DNA of 64,000 nucleotides. Origin: CAWCLK01 sp963796225. Its GTDB lineage: Bacteria; Actinomycetota; Nitriliruptoria; Nitriliruptorales; Nitriliruptoraceae. The translations under genes were made by a program, and so were the position numbers. Numbering within the stretch: the stretch's first letter is position 1; every line of letters starts with the position of its first letter. Of the stretch, positions 37,078-45,286 are shown piece after piece. The stretch is taken from positions 1-64,000 of the forward strand of contig CAWCLK010000033.1 in assembly GCA_963796225.1 (NCBI GenBank). Reading direction: 5' to 3'. The notes beneath the pieces are model-generated. The model saw only the letters and a list, made by a program, of their open reading frames with translations, was not told the origin of the DNA and searched no databases.

Positions 37078-38712
37078 ATGCGACGCACGCGCAGAGCCAC
37101 ACGGCTCGCCGCCGCACTCGCCATCACGGCCCTCGCCCTGACGGCCTGCAGTGGCGAGACCACGACCGACGACGACGTGGCCTCGGACGGCGAGACCACC
37201 ACGTCCGACAGCACGGCGACCGAGGGCACGACCGGCGGAGGGACGGGCGGGGACGCCAGCGTCCTCGTCGTCGGCACGACCGAGAAGCCGTCCACCATCG
37301 ACCCGGCCGAGGTCTACGAGAAGATGGCCTCGGACTTCCTGTTCAACTCGACCGACCGGCTCATCGAGCTGGAGACCGGGACCGGCGACGCCGTCCCCGG
37401 CGTGGCCGAGGACTACCAGGTCAGCGACGACGCCCTGACCTACACCTTCACGCTGCGCGACGGCGTGACCTTCCAGGACGGCTCGGACCTGACCTCCGAG
37501 GACGTCAAGTGGTCGCTCGAGCGCGCCCTGAACATCAACCACCCGGACAGCGCGACGTTCCTGCTCGGCGGCATCGAGTCCATCGAGACCCCCGACGACC
37601 TGACCGTCGAGATCACGCTGGGCGCGCCCGACGTGACCTTCCTGTCCAAGCTGGCCTACACGGTCGGCACGATCCTGCCCAGTGACTCCGACGCCTACGA
37701 CGCACCGGACGAGGCGCTCGGCGACCCCTCGGCCGAGGAGGCCGACAAGTTCATCACCGGCGACACGATCGTCGGGTCGGGCCCGTACGAGATGACCGAC
37801 TACTCGCCCGACCAGGGTGCGACCTTCGAGGCCTGGGACGGCTACTGGGGCGACGCCCCCGCCATCCCGACCGTGAAGGTCCAGTTCTTCGAGACCACCG
37901 CCCAGATGGCCAACGCCCTGCGCAACGGTGAGATCGACATGAACATCAACGACTTCGGGCCGGCCGAGCGTGGCGCCCTGGAGGGCACCGACGGGATCGC
38001 GGTCGAGCAGGGCGAGGGCGGTCGCATCCGCTACGTCGTCCTCGACGTCACCCAGGCGCCGTTCGACGACCCGGCGGTCAACCGGGCCATGTCGGCCTCC
38101 ATCGACCGCCAGCGCATCATCGACGAGGTCTTCGAGGGCGTCGGCCAGCCGCTGTACTCGATGGTCCCGCCGGCCTACCCGGCGTCCAAGGACTACATGA
38201 GCGACATCGAGCCCGAGGTCGACGGTCCGATCGACGTCGAGCTGTGGTACCCGCTGAACAAGTACGGCGACACCGAGCCGGACGTGGCCGAGACCATCGC
38301 CCGGTCGATGAACGAGTCGGGCCTGTTCAACGTCACCACGCAGTCGTCGGACTGGGCGGCCGAGTACGCCAACAACCTCAACACGGGCGCCTACAAGGCG
38401 TACCTGCTGGGGTGGTACCCGGACTACATCGACCCCGACGACTACATCTCGCCGTTCTACGCCAGCTCCGGCTTCATCGGCTTCTACCAGGACGACGAGA
38501 TGGACCAGCTGATCACGGACGAGCAGGCGGAGACGGACTCCGACGCCCGCGCCGGGATCTTCGACCAGATCCAGCAGAAGGCGGCCGAGGACATGCCGCT
38601 GATCCCGCTCTACGAGGAGTCGTTCACCAGCTACGCCAGCAACGACCTCTCCGGTGTCGAGAACTCCGTCGACATCGCGGGCCAGGCGCGCTGGTACATG
38701 ATCAGCCGCTGA
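37078..38712 (+). CDS. ABC transporter solute-binding lipoprotein (SBP_bac_5, oligopeptide/nickel type)
   Basis: 544 residues. Lipoprotein signal MRRTRRATRLAAALAITALA ends in LTAC with the lipidated Cys at 24, then a long acidic Thr/Ser/Gly linker. The family-5 binding domain starts VLVVGTTEKPSTIDPAEVYE and shows FTLRDGVTFQDGSDLTSEDV, VVGSGPYEMTDYSPDQ-like variants (IVGSGPYEMTDYSPDQGATF), and FDDPAVNRAMSASIDRQRII, all typical of DppA/OppA. It feeds the permeases and ATPases encoded next. Mature protein is strongly acidic. The ligand could be a peptide, sugar polymer or metal chelate; sequence does not decide. Confidence 0.95.
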   Translation: MRRTRRATRLAAALAITALALTACSGETTTDDDVASDGETTTSDSTATEGTTGGGTGGDASVLVVGTTEKPSTIDPAEVYEKMASDFLFNSTDRLIELETGTGDAVPGVAEDYQVSDDALTYTFTLRDGVTFQDGSDLTSEDVKWSLERALNINHPDSATFLLGGIESIETPDDLTVEITLGAPDVTFLSKLAYTVGTILPSDSDAYDAPDEALGDPSAEEADKFITGDTIVGSGPYEMTDYSPDQGATFEAWDGYWGDAPAIPTVKVQFFETTAQMANALRNGEIDMNINDFGPAERGALEGTDGIAVEQGEGGRIRYVVLDVTQAPFDDPAVNRAMSASIDRQRIIDEVFEGVGQPLYSMVPPAYPASKDYMSDIEPEVDGPIDVELWYPLNKYGDTEPDVAETIARSMNESGLFNVTTQSSDWAAEYANNLNTGAYKAYLLGWYPDYIDPDDYISPFYASSGFIGFYQDDEMDQLITDEQAETDSDARAGIFDQIQQKAAEDMPLIPLYEESFTSYASNDLSGVENSVDIAGQARWYMISR

Positions 38713-38720
38713 CCGCACCT

Positions 38721-38753
38721 CGCACGGGGGCGACGGCACGTCGCCCCCGTGCG
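38721..38753 (+). terminator. Strong stem-loop after the binding-protein gene
   Basis: CGCACGGGGGCGAC (38721-38734) and GTCGCCCCCGTGCG (38740-38753) form a perfect 14-pair stem with a 5-base loop, starting 9 bases after the stop. No T run follows. In importer operons such hairpins typically stabilise the abundant binding-protein message and reduce read-through into the permease genes. Confidence 0.7.
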
Positions 38754-38762
38754 GCAGACGAG

Positions 38763-38792
38763 CAGGGCGGGGCGTCACGGCGCCCCGCCCTG
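38763..38792 (+). terminator. Second stem-loop in tandem
   Basis: CAGGGCGGGGCG (38763-38774) and CGCCCCGCCCTG (38781-38792) form a perfect 12-pair stem with a 6-base loop, 9 bases after the first hairpin and 58 bases before the permease start. The tandem arrangement suggests partial termination or message stabilisation rather than a simple end of operon. Confidence 0.65.
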
Positions 38793-38850
38793 TGCGTACC
38801 CCTAGGTTGCGCGCCCGTCCGGGTGCGTCCCCGTGCAGGAGCGACACGTC

Positions 38851-39879
38851 GTGGCGAAGCGGTCCGAGTCCGGCAGCATGCGCAGCTACGTGCTGGGCCG
38901 CCTGGCCTTCGCGCCGATCTTCCTGTTCATCCTGCTGACGCTGCTGTTCGTCCTGCTGCGGGTCATGCCCGGCGACCCGGTCGCGGCGGCGCTCGGCGAC
39001 CGCATCTCGGCCGCCCAGCTCGAGGCACGACGCCAGGCTGCCGGGCTCAACGACCCGATCCTGGTGCAGTACGGCCGCTACCTGGGCGGCGTCGTGCAGG
39101 GTGACCTCGGCTCACCCGTGACCGACCCGCGCTCGGTGACCCAGATCGTGGCCGACCTGTTCCCGGCCACCTTCGAGCTGACCATGGTCGCCATGCTCAT
39201 CGCGGTGGCCCTCGGGATCGGGGTGGGCGCCGTCGGGGCCAGGTTCCGGGACGGTCCCATCGACGTCGGTGGACGCATGTTCGGCATCGTGGCCTATGCG
39301 GCTCCGGTGTTCTGGCTGGGGATCCTCGCGCAGCTGCTGTTCGCCAACCGATGGCGCCTGTTGCCCACGGGCAACCGCATCAGCGCCCGCATCAGCTACG
39401 ACGACCCCACGGGCTTCTACCTGCTGGACTCGGTGCTCACGCGCGACTGGACCATGTTCACGAACTCGCTCCAGCACCTGATCCTGCCCGGGGTGACACT
39501 GGGCCTCGTGATCAGCGGCGTGTTCATCCGCATGGTGCGCGTCAACATGCTGCAGACCCTGCGGGCCGACTACGTCGAGGCCGCGCGCGCCCGCGGCGTG
39601 GCCGAACGCAAGGTCCTGTTCCGGCACGCCTTCCGCAACGCGCTGGTGCCGGTCGTCACGATCATGGGCCTGCAGTTCGCGCTGCTGCTCGGCGGGGCGA
39701 TCCTCACCGAGACGACGTTCTCGTGGCCGGGGCTCGGCCAGGGCCTGGTCGAGTTCATCAACAAGCGCGACTACGCCGCGGTGCAGGGCATCGTCACGTT
39801 CTTCGCCGTGCTGGTGGTCATGGTCAGCCTGCTGATCGACATCGTCAACGGCCTCGTCGACCCGCGTGTGAGGTACTGA
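38851..39879 (+). CDS. ABC transporter permease (DppB/OppB type)
   Basis: 342 residues with about six membrane helices. FAPIFLFILLTLLFVLLRVM and PGDPVAAALGDRISAAQLEA are the standard opening of DppB-type permeases; LILPGVTLGLVISGVFIRMV and the coupling loop YVEAARARGVAERKVLFRHA (EAA motif) contact the ATPase. The GTG at 38851 has AGGAG 9 bases upstream and is preferred over a GTG six codons earlier. First membrane component of the importer, 3 bases from the next gene. Confidence 0.93.
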   Translation: MAKRSESGSMRSYVLGRLAFAPIFLFILLTLLFVLLRVMPGDPVAAALGDRISAAQLEARRQAAGLNDPILVQYGRYLGGVVQGDLGSPVTDPRSVTQIVADLFPATFELTMVAMLIAVALGIGVGAVGARFRDGPIDVGGRMFGIVAYAAPVFWLGILAQLLFANRWRLLPTGNRISARISYDDPTGFYLLDSVLTRDWTMFTNSLQHLILPGVTLGLVISGVFIRMVRVNMLQTLRADYVEAARARGVAERKVLFRHAFRNALVPVVTIMGLQFALLLGGAILTETTFSWPGLGQGLVEFINKRDYAAVQGIVTFFAVLVVMVSLLIDIVNGLVDPRVRY

Positions 39880-39882
39880 GCG

Positions 39883-40983
39883 ATGTCGGCCACCGCCCCC
39901 ACCGAGGAGACCGTCGACGTCGCCCCGCGCACGTCATGGCGGGCGCGCCTGTCCCACTCGCTGCGTCCCTGGCGGCAGGCGAACCCGATGGCCCGCCGCC
40001 TGGTCGCCATCGGCCTGCTCATCACGACCGCCTTCGCCGTCATGGCGATCACGCCGAGCCTCATCGCCCCGTACGCCGAGGACCAGTACCGCTACGTGCC
40101 CGGCGTGGAGGGCGACCCCGACGCCTCCAACACCGACGCGCTGGCCTGCACCGCCGAGGTCGAGTGCGTCGACATCCCCCGGCGCATCAGCCCCGACGAC
40201 GGGTTCCTGATGGGCACCACGTCGTCGCGCCTCGACGTGCTCAGCCGCGTGGTCCACGGCGCGCAGATCGCCTTCGCGATCGTGCTCCTGTCGACCGCAC
40301 TGGCGATGGGCGTCGGCGTGCCGCTCGGGCTGATCTCCGGCTACCGGGGCGGGTGGCTGGACCGCACGCTGGTGACGGTGATGGACGCCCTGTACGTCAT
40401 CCCGCCGCTGCTGCTGGCGATCATCGTCGCGTTCGTGCTGCAGGCGATCTTCTCGCCGGGCCTCGCGTCGGCGTCGGTGGCGGTCGGGGCGACCTACATC
40501 CCCCAGTACTACCGCGTGATCCGCAACCACACCCTGTCGGTGAAGGAGGAGCCGTTCGTCGAGGCGGCCCGTGCCATGGGCGCCCCGCCCCGCACGATCA
40601 TCCTGCGCTACGTGTTCTTCAACGTCGTGCAGTCGGTGCCGGTGATCTTCACCCTCAACGCCGCCGACGCCGTGCTGACGCTGGCCGGCCTCGGGTTCCT
40701 CGGCTACGGCGTGCCCTACCCGCAGGCCGAGTGGGGCCTGGACGTCTCGCGGGCCGTGTCCGACTCGGTGTCCGGCTACTGGTGGACGGCCTTCTGGCCC
40801 GGCCTGGCGATCATGCTGCTGGTCACCGGCCTCACCCTGGTCGGCGAGGGCCTCAACGACATCGTCAACCCCCTGCTGCGCGTCAAGGGCTACCGCGGCA
40901 AGCGCAAGGGGGGCGGCGCCGGCGGCGCGGGCGACCAGCCCAGCGTCGCCGCGGGCCAGCCCCAGGCAGGAGCCGGCGCATGA
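39883..40983 (+). CDS. ABC transporter permease (DppC/OppC type)
   Basis: 366 residues. A cytoplasmic N-terminus, first helix RLVAIGLLITTAFAVMAITP, a periplasmic loop with two Cys (DALACTAEVECVDIP) that could form a disulfide, then the LMGTTSSRLDVLSRVVHGAQ block (usual GTDxxGRDxxSR pattern with Ser changes) and the coupling loop FVEAARAMGAPPRTIILRYV. The C-terminal tail is Gly/Gln/Ala-rich. The TGA overlaps the ATG of the ATPase gene. Confidence 0.93.
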   Translation: MSATAPTEETVDVAPRTSWRARLSHSLRPWRQANPMARRLVAIGLLITTAFAVMAITPSLIAPYAEDQYRYVPGVEGDPDASNTDALACTAEVECVDIPRRISPDDGFLMGTTSSRLDVLSRVVHGAQIAFAIVLLSTALAMGVGVPLGLISGYRGGWLDRTLVTVMDALYVIPPLLLAIIVAFVLQAIFSPGLASASVAVGATYIPQYYRVIRNHTLSVKEEPFVEAARAMGAPPRTIILRYVFFNVVQSVPVIFTLNAADAVLTLAGLGFLGYGVPYPQAEWGLDVSRAVSDSVSGYWWTAFWPGLAIMLLVTGLTLVGEGLNDIVNPLLRVKGYRGKRKGGGAGGAGDQPSVAAGQPQAGAGA

Positions 40984-42011
40984 GCCAGACCCCCAGCGCC
41001 ACGCGTCGTGGTCGGGACGCCGTCCGGACCGGCGACGTCGTGCTCGAGACCCGCGACCTGCGCGTCAGCTACGGCACGCCCCGCGGCCCGCTGTACGCGG
41101 TGGACGGCGTCGACCTCACCCTGCGGGCCGGCGAGAGCCTCGGCATCGTCGGCGAGTCCGGCTGCGGCAAGTCCTCGATGGGACGCGGGCTGATGCAGCT
41201 GCTCCCGCCCGGTGGCCGGGTCGAGGGCTCGGTGCTGCTGGCCGGTGACGAGCTCGTCGGCGCCTCCGGCGGGGTCCTGCGGCGCGGGCGGGGCGAGGAC
41301 CTCGCGCTGATCTTCCAGGAGCCCATGACGCGGCTCGACCCGCTGATGCGGGTGGCCGACCAGTTCGTCGAGACCATCCGCACCCACCGTCCCGAGGCCT
41401 CCAAGGCCGAGGCCCGCGAGATGGGCCGGGTCGCCCTGCGCGAGGTCGGCATCCCCCCGTCGCGCATCGACGACTTCCCGCACCAGTTCTCCGGCGGCAT
41501 GCGCCAGCGCATCATGATCGCGCTCGGCATCGTGCTGGGACCGCTGGTCGTGGTCGCCGACGAACCGACCACCGCCCTGGACGTGATCGTCGAGGCCCAG
41601 ATCCTCGACCTCCTCGACGGGCTGCGCCACGAGCAGGCGCTGGGCCTGATCCTCATCACCCACAACCTCGGGATCGTCGCCGAGACCTGCGACCGGGTCG
41701 CGGTGATGTACGCGGGGCGCATCGTCGAGCTCGGCCCCGTCGACGAGGTGTTCACCCACCCCCGCCACCCGTACACGCAGGGCCTGCTCGCGTCGGTGAT
41801 CAGCCTGGACACCACCGAGCTGCGCTCCATCGACGGCACGCCGCCCGACCTGGTCGACCCGCCCCGCGGCTGCCGGTTCGCGCCGCGTTGCCCGAAGGTC
41901 TTCGACGACTGCTGGACGGTCGACCCGGCACTGCGCGAGGCCACCCCGGTCCACCATGCGGCGTGCCTGCTGGACGAAGCCGTCGCCCCGCGCGGGGAGG
42001 TGGGCGCATGA
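40980..42011 (+). CDS. ABC transporter ATP-binding protein (DppD/OppD type)
   Basis: 343 residues. Walker A GIVGESGCGKSSMGRGLMQL, Q-loop ALIFQEPMTRLDPLMRVADQ, signature FPHQFSGGMRQRIMIALGI, Walker B PLVVVADEPTTALDVIVEAQ and switch ILITHNLGIVAETCDRVAVM are complete. The C-terminal oligopeptide-transporter extension is present (HPYTQGLLASVISLD, GCRFAPRCPKVFDDCWTVDP with its Cys set, a likely Fe-S or metal-binding site). Overlaps both neighbours by ATGA. Confidence 0.96.
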   Translation: MSQTPSATRRGRDAVRTGDVVLETRDLRVSYGTPRGPLYAVDGVDLTLRAGESLGIVGESGCGKSSMGRGLMQLLPPGGRVEGSVLLAGDELVGASGGVLRRGRGEDLALIFQEPMTRLDPLMRVADQFVETIRTHRPEASKAEAREMGRVALREVGIPPSRIDDFPHQFSGGMRQRIMIALGIVLGPLVVVADEPTTALDVIVEAQILDLLDGLRHEQALGLILITHNLGIVAETCDRVAVMYAGRIVELGPVDEVFTHPRHPYTQGLLASVISLDTTELRSIDGTPPDLVDPPRGCRFAPRCPKVFDDCWTVDPALREATPVHHAACLLDEAVAPRGEVGA

Positions 42012-43309
42012 GCACCACGGACACCGCCGCTGCCGCCGGCGCGGCCCGCACCGACGACGCCCCGCTGCTGCAGGTCACCGACCTGCACACCCACTTCCAG
42101 GTCGGCGCCGGCCTGCTGTCCGGCGGGCAGACGGTCCGCGCCGTCGACGGGGTGACGTTCGACGTACGGCGGGGCGAGATCTTCGGGCTCGTCGGCGAGT
42201 CCGGGTCCGGCAAGACCACGCTGGGCCGCACCGTCCTCGGCCTGGTGCCGGCCACCTCGGGGTCGGTGCTCTACAAGGGCACCGAGCTGGTGGGACGCAG
42301 CGAGAAGGAGTTCCGCCCGCTGCGCCGCGAGCTGTCCATCGTCTTCCAGGACCCCAACGCGTCGCTGAACCCGGCGATGACCGTCGGCCAGGGGGTGGGC
42401 CACCCGCTGCGCATCCACGGCCTCACCTCCACCCGCGCCGAGACCCGCCGCCGCGCGGCCGCCATGCTGGAACGGTGCGGGCTGGCGCCGGCCTCCCGGT
42501 TCCTCGACGCCTATCCCGACGACCTCTCCGGCGGACAGAAGCAGCGCGTCGTCATCGCCCGTGCCCTCATCACCGAACCCGAGCTGGTCGTGGCCGACGA
42601 GCCCGTGTCCGCCCTCGACATGTCGGTGCGCGCCAAGGTCCTCGAGCTCATGATGGACCTGAAGGACGAGCTCGGCCTCACCTACCTCTACATCACCCAC
42701 GACCTCGCGTCGGGGCGGTTCGTGTGCGACCGGCTGGCCATCCTCTACCTCGGGCAGATGGTCGAGTGGGGGCAGGCCGAGGCGCTGTACGACGACCCGC
42801 AGCACCCCTACACCGACGCGCTGCTCGGGGCGATCCCGCTTCCGGACCCGACCCGGCGTGGTCGGGACCGGATGCTGCCCCACGGCGAGATCCCCGACGC
42901 GCTGACCCCGCCGGCGGGTTGCCGCTTCCACCCGCGCTGTCCGCGGGCGTTCGAGCCGTGTGGCTGGGAGGGTGCCGACCTCGTCGCCGCCCTCGAGGAC
43001 CGCTGGACCCAGGTCGGCGACGACGTGATGGAACGCGAGCTGGCCATGGTCGGCGGCGACCTCGCCGACGCCCAGGTCGACCGCGACCACGTGCGCTTCC
43101 CCGGTGGCGACGCCGAGGCGTTGCGCCGCTGGGTCGCCGACGCCGCCCCGACGCTGCCCACCCCGATCCACCTCGGGATCGACACCATCGAACGCGACGG
43201 CGGCGACGCGGTGGTGACCTTCCGCGAACGTGTCGTGCCGGTCCCGCAGGAGGTCGCGGGGCGCCAGGTGTCCTGTCACCTCCACGGCGTGGTGGGACCG
43301 GCCAGCTGA
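42008..43309 (+). CDS. ABC transporter ATP-binding protein (DppF/OppF type) with extra C-terminal domain
   Basis: 433 residues, about 100 more than usual. The ATPase core is standard: GLVGESGSGKTTLGRTVLGL, IVFQDPNASLNPAMTVGQGV, YPDDLSGGQKQRVVIARALI, LVVADEPVSALDMSVRAKVL, YITHDLASGRFVCDRLAILY, then the GCRFHPRCPRAFEPCGWEG Cys block. Beyond it, the unrecognised extension runs from ADLVAALEDRWTQVGDDVME through IHLGIDTIERDGGDAVVTFR to the end. In many members DxAxxxYICD stands where SGRFVCD is here. The extension may be a regulatory or metal-handling domain; no homolog is recalled. Last gene of the importer operon. Confidence 0.93.
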   Translation: MSTTDTAAAAGAARTDDAPLLQVTDLHTHFQVGAGLLSGGQTVRAVDGVTFDVRRGEIFGLVGESGSGKTTLGRTVLGLVPATSGSVLYKGTELVGRSEKEFRPLRRELSIVFQDPNASLNPAMTVGQGVGHPLRIHGLTSTRAETRRRAAAMLERCGLAPASRFLDAYPDDLSGGQKQRVVIARALITEPELVVADEPVSALDMSVRAKVLELMMDLKDELGLTYLYITHDLASGRFVCDRLAILYLGQMVEWGQAEALYDDPQHPYTDALLGAIPLPDPTRRGRDRMLPHGEIPDALTPPAGCRFHPRCPRAFEPCGWEGADLVAALEDRWTQVGDDVMERELAMVGGDLADAQVDRDHVRFPGGDAEALRRWVADAAPTLPTPIHLGIDTIERDGGDAVVTFRERVVPVPQEVAGRQVSCHLHGVVGPAS

Positions 43310-43354
43310 CCGGTCACGGTGCCACGCCGCGGCGTGGTGGGACCAGCCAGCTGA
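43286..43354 (+). repeat. 24-bp direct repeat duplicating the end of the ATPase gene
   Basis: GGCGTGGTGGGACC, one variable base, then GCCAGCTGA occurs at 43286-43309, where it encodes the last seven residues and stop of the ATP-binding protein, and again at 43331-43354 with one mismatch. Between them is a perfect 16-base palindrome, CCACGCCGCGGCGTGG (43322-43337), which overlaps the second copy and could serve as terminator. A local tandem duplication is the simplest explanation. Confidence 0.6.
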
Positions 43355-43380
43355 TCGCCCGCTCGTAGGCTGCCGCGGGC

Positions 43381-44130
43381 ATGGATCCCCTCGGCGTGGT
43401 GCTGGTGGCGGTGGCGGCCTTCGTGGCCGGCACCGGGCTCGGCCTCTGGCTGCGACGCGACGCAGCCCTGCGCCCCCGCCCCGAGACGGGGCGTGCCAGC
43501 GCGGCCCCGAGGACGCTGCGCGCCATCGACTCCCTGGTGGCCGACTCGATCACGCGCCTGACCACGTGGATGCGCCCCGGCGCGGTCGGCAACGCCGACC
43601 CGTCCGGGATCCGGCTCGGCGCCGACGGCACCCTGACCCTGCTGTTCTGCGACATCGCCGGGTCGACACGTCTCAACCGCCAGCTGGGCGACGACGCCTT
43701 CGCCACGCTGCTGCGCAAGCACGACGCCGTCGTTCGTGAGGTGGTCGGGGCGCACGACGGCCACGTCGTCAAGACGCAGGGCGACGGGTTCCTCGCGGTC
43801 TTCCCCGAGGCCCACGACGCCGTCGCGTGCGCGCTGGAGCTGCGGGAGGTCCTGGCCGACCCGGTCCACACCGGCACGGCGCTGGACCTGCGGATCGGCC
43901 TCCACACGGGCCGGGCGGTCGCCGAGCAGGGGGACGTGTTCGGCGAGAGCGTGGCCTTCGCGGCGCGGGGGTCGCGGGCGGGGGGCGGTGAGGTGCTCGT
44001 GTCCTCCGAGGTCCGGTCGCGGGTCGAGCCGCAGGTCGCCGACCTCACGTTCGCGGGGCGCCTGCTCCCGTCGCGCCTGAAGGGCATCCCCGGTCTGCAC
44101 CAGCTGCACCGGGTCGCCCGCTCGGCCTGA
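43381..44130 (+). CDS. Membrane-anchored class III adenylate/guanylate cyclase
   Basis: 249 residues. One N-terminal membrane helix (LGVVLVAVAAFVAGTGLGLW), a linker, then a class III catalytic domain: TLLFCDIAGSTRLNRQLGD with the first metal-binding Asp, VKTQGDGFLAVFPEAHDAV with the second, and RIGLHTGRAVAEQGDVFGES. The usual V-N-x-A-A-R motif reads VAFAARGSRAGGGEVLVSS, with Asn replaced by Phe, so the transition-state residue may be displaced and activity is uncertain. Starts 71 bases after the importer operon; monocistronic. Confidence 0.88.
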   Translation: MDPLGVVLVAVAAFVAGTGLGLWLRRDAALRPRPETGRASAAPRTLRAIDSLVADSITRLTTWMRPGAVGNADPSGIRLGADGTLTLLFCDIAGSTRLNRQLGDDAFATLLRKHDAVVREVVGAHDGHVVKTQGDGFLAVFPEAHDAVACALELREVLADPVHTGTALDLRIGLHTGRAVAEQGDVFGESVAFAARGSRAGGGEVLVSSEVRSRVEPQVADLTFAGRLLPSRLKGIPGLHQLHRVARSA

Positions 44131-44221
44131 CCCGCCCGTCACCTGTCCCGCCCACCCGTTGGGCGTCCGGACGAGGCGGCGGGGCCGTACGGTTGACACG
44201 CGACCCACAGGACGCTCCCCG

Positions 44222-45286
44222 ATGCACGTGCTCGTCACCGGTGCCACCGGCTACGTCGGCAGCCGCGTCGTCCCCCGTCTGCTCGACGACGGTCACGAGG
44301 TCACCGTGCTGACCCGCAACCGGTCCCGCGCCCTGGCCCGCCCGTGGCACGACCGCGCGGACATCGTCGAGGGCGACGTGACCGACGGCAAGGCGGTGAC
44401 CGCCGCCCTGCTCGGCGTCGACACCGCCCTGTACCTCGTCCACGGCATGGGCGGGGCGGTCGACTTCGCGGCCACCGAGGCGAAGGCCGCCCGCACGTTC
44501 GCGGACAACGCCGCCCTGGCGGGGGTCGGCCACGTCGTCTACCTCGGGGGACTGGCGGACGACACCGACCCGGGGCTCAGCCGCCACCTCGCGTCCCGCG
44601 TCGAGACCGGCCGGCTGCTCGCCGACGGTGGTCCGCCGACGACCGAGCTGCGCGCCTCGATCGTCCTCGGCACCGGCTCGTCCTCCTTCGAGCTGATCCG
44701 CTTCGCGGCGCGCAGCGCCCCGCTCCTGGCCCGGCCCTCCTGGGCCCGCCACCGGTGCCAGCCGATCGCCGTGGCCGACCTCGTCGAGGTGGTGGCCGAG
44801 GCCGTCGCCGACGGGCCGCAGGGCCAGCACCACGTCGTCGAGGTCGGGGGACCGGAGGCGCTCGAGTACGTCGACCTGGTCCACCGCCTGCGTGCCGTCG
44901 AGGGCCACCTGCGCCTTCCCACGCTCGACGTCCCCGGGCTGCCGCCGCCGGTGGCGGGGCTGGCGGCCACGCTGCTGACACCGATCCCAGCCGGGCTCGT
45001 CGCCCCGCTCGTCGAGTCCCTCGCCCACGACACCGTCGTCGTGCCGGGGCGCCACGACCAGCGTGTCGGCGCCATCGGCGTGGACGCGGCCATGCGTGCC
45101 GCCGTGGACGAGGTCGGCATCGCGGGGCGCATGCTCGGCGATCCCGCGTGGGTCGACGTGCCCGCTGACCTCGTGGGCGTCGTGGCGTGGTGGGCCACCC
45201 GACTGCCCGCCGGGATCCTGCAGGGGCCCCAGCTCGCGGCCATGGCCGCACACATGGCCCGGGCCGCCGTGAGGGACCGGCGGTGA
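44222..45286 (+). CDS. NAD(P)-binding epimerase/reductase-like protein
   Basis: 354 residues. MHVLVTGATGYVGSRVVPRL has the TGxxGxxG motif of the atypical/extended SDR group; VVYLGGLADDTDPGLSRHLA lacks the YxxxK catalytic pair, as in NmrA/DUF2867-like relatives (complex I assembly or ubiquinone-related NAD(P)H-binding proteins). CQPIAVADLVEVVAEAVADG and YVDLVHRLRAVEGHLRLPTL follow. Its TGA overlaps the GTG of the CDF exporter. Exact reaction unknown; a sensor or cofactor-binding role is possible. Confidence 0.8.
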   Translation: MHVLVTGATGYVGSRVVPRLLDDGHEVTVLTRNRSRALARPWHDRADIVEGDVTDGKAVTAALLGVDTALYLVHGMGGAVDFAATEAKAARTFADNAALAGVGHVVYLGGLADDTDPGLSRHLASRVETGRLLADGGPPTTELRASIVLGTGSSSFELIRFAARSAPLLARPSWARHRCQPIAVADLVEVVAEAVADGPQGQHHVVEVGGPEALEYVDLVHRLRAVEGHLRLPTLDVPGLPPPVAGLAATLLTPIPAGLVAPLVESLAHDTVVVPGRHDQRVGAIGVDAAMRAAVDEVGIAGRMLGDPAWVDVPADLVGVVAWWATRLPAGILQGPQLAAMAAHMARAAVRDRR

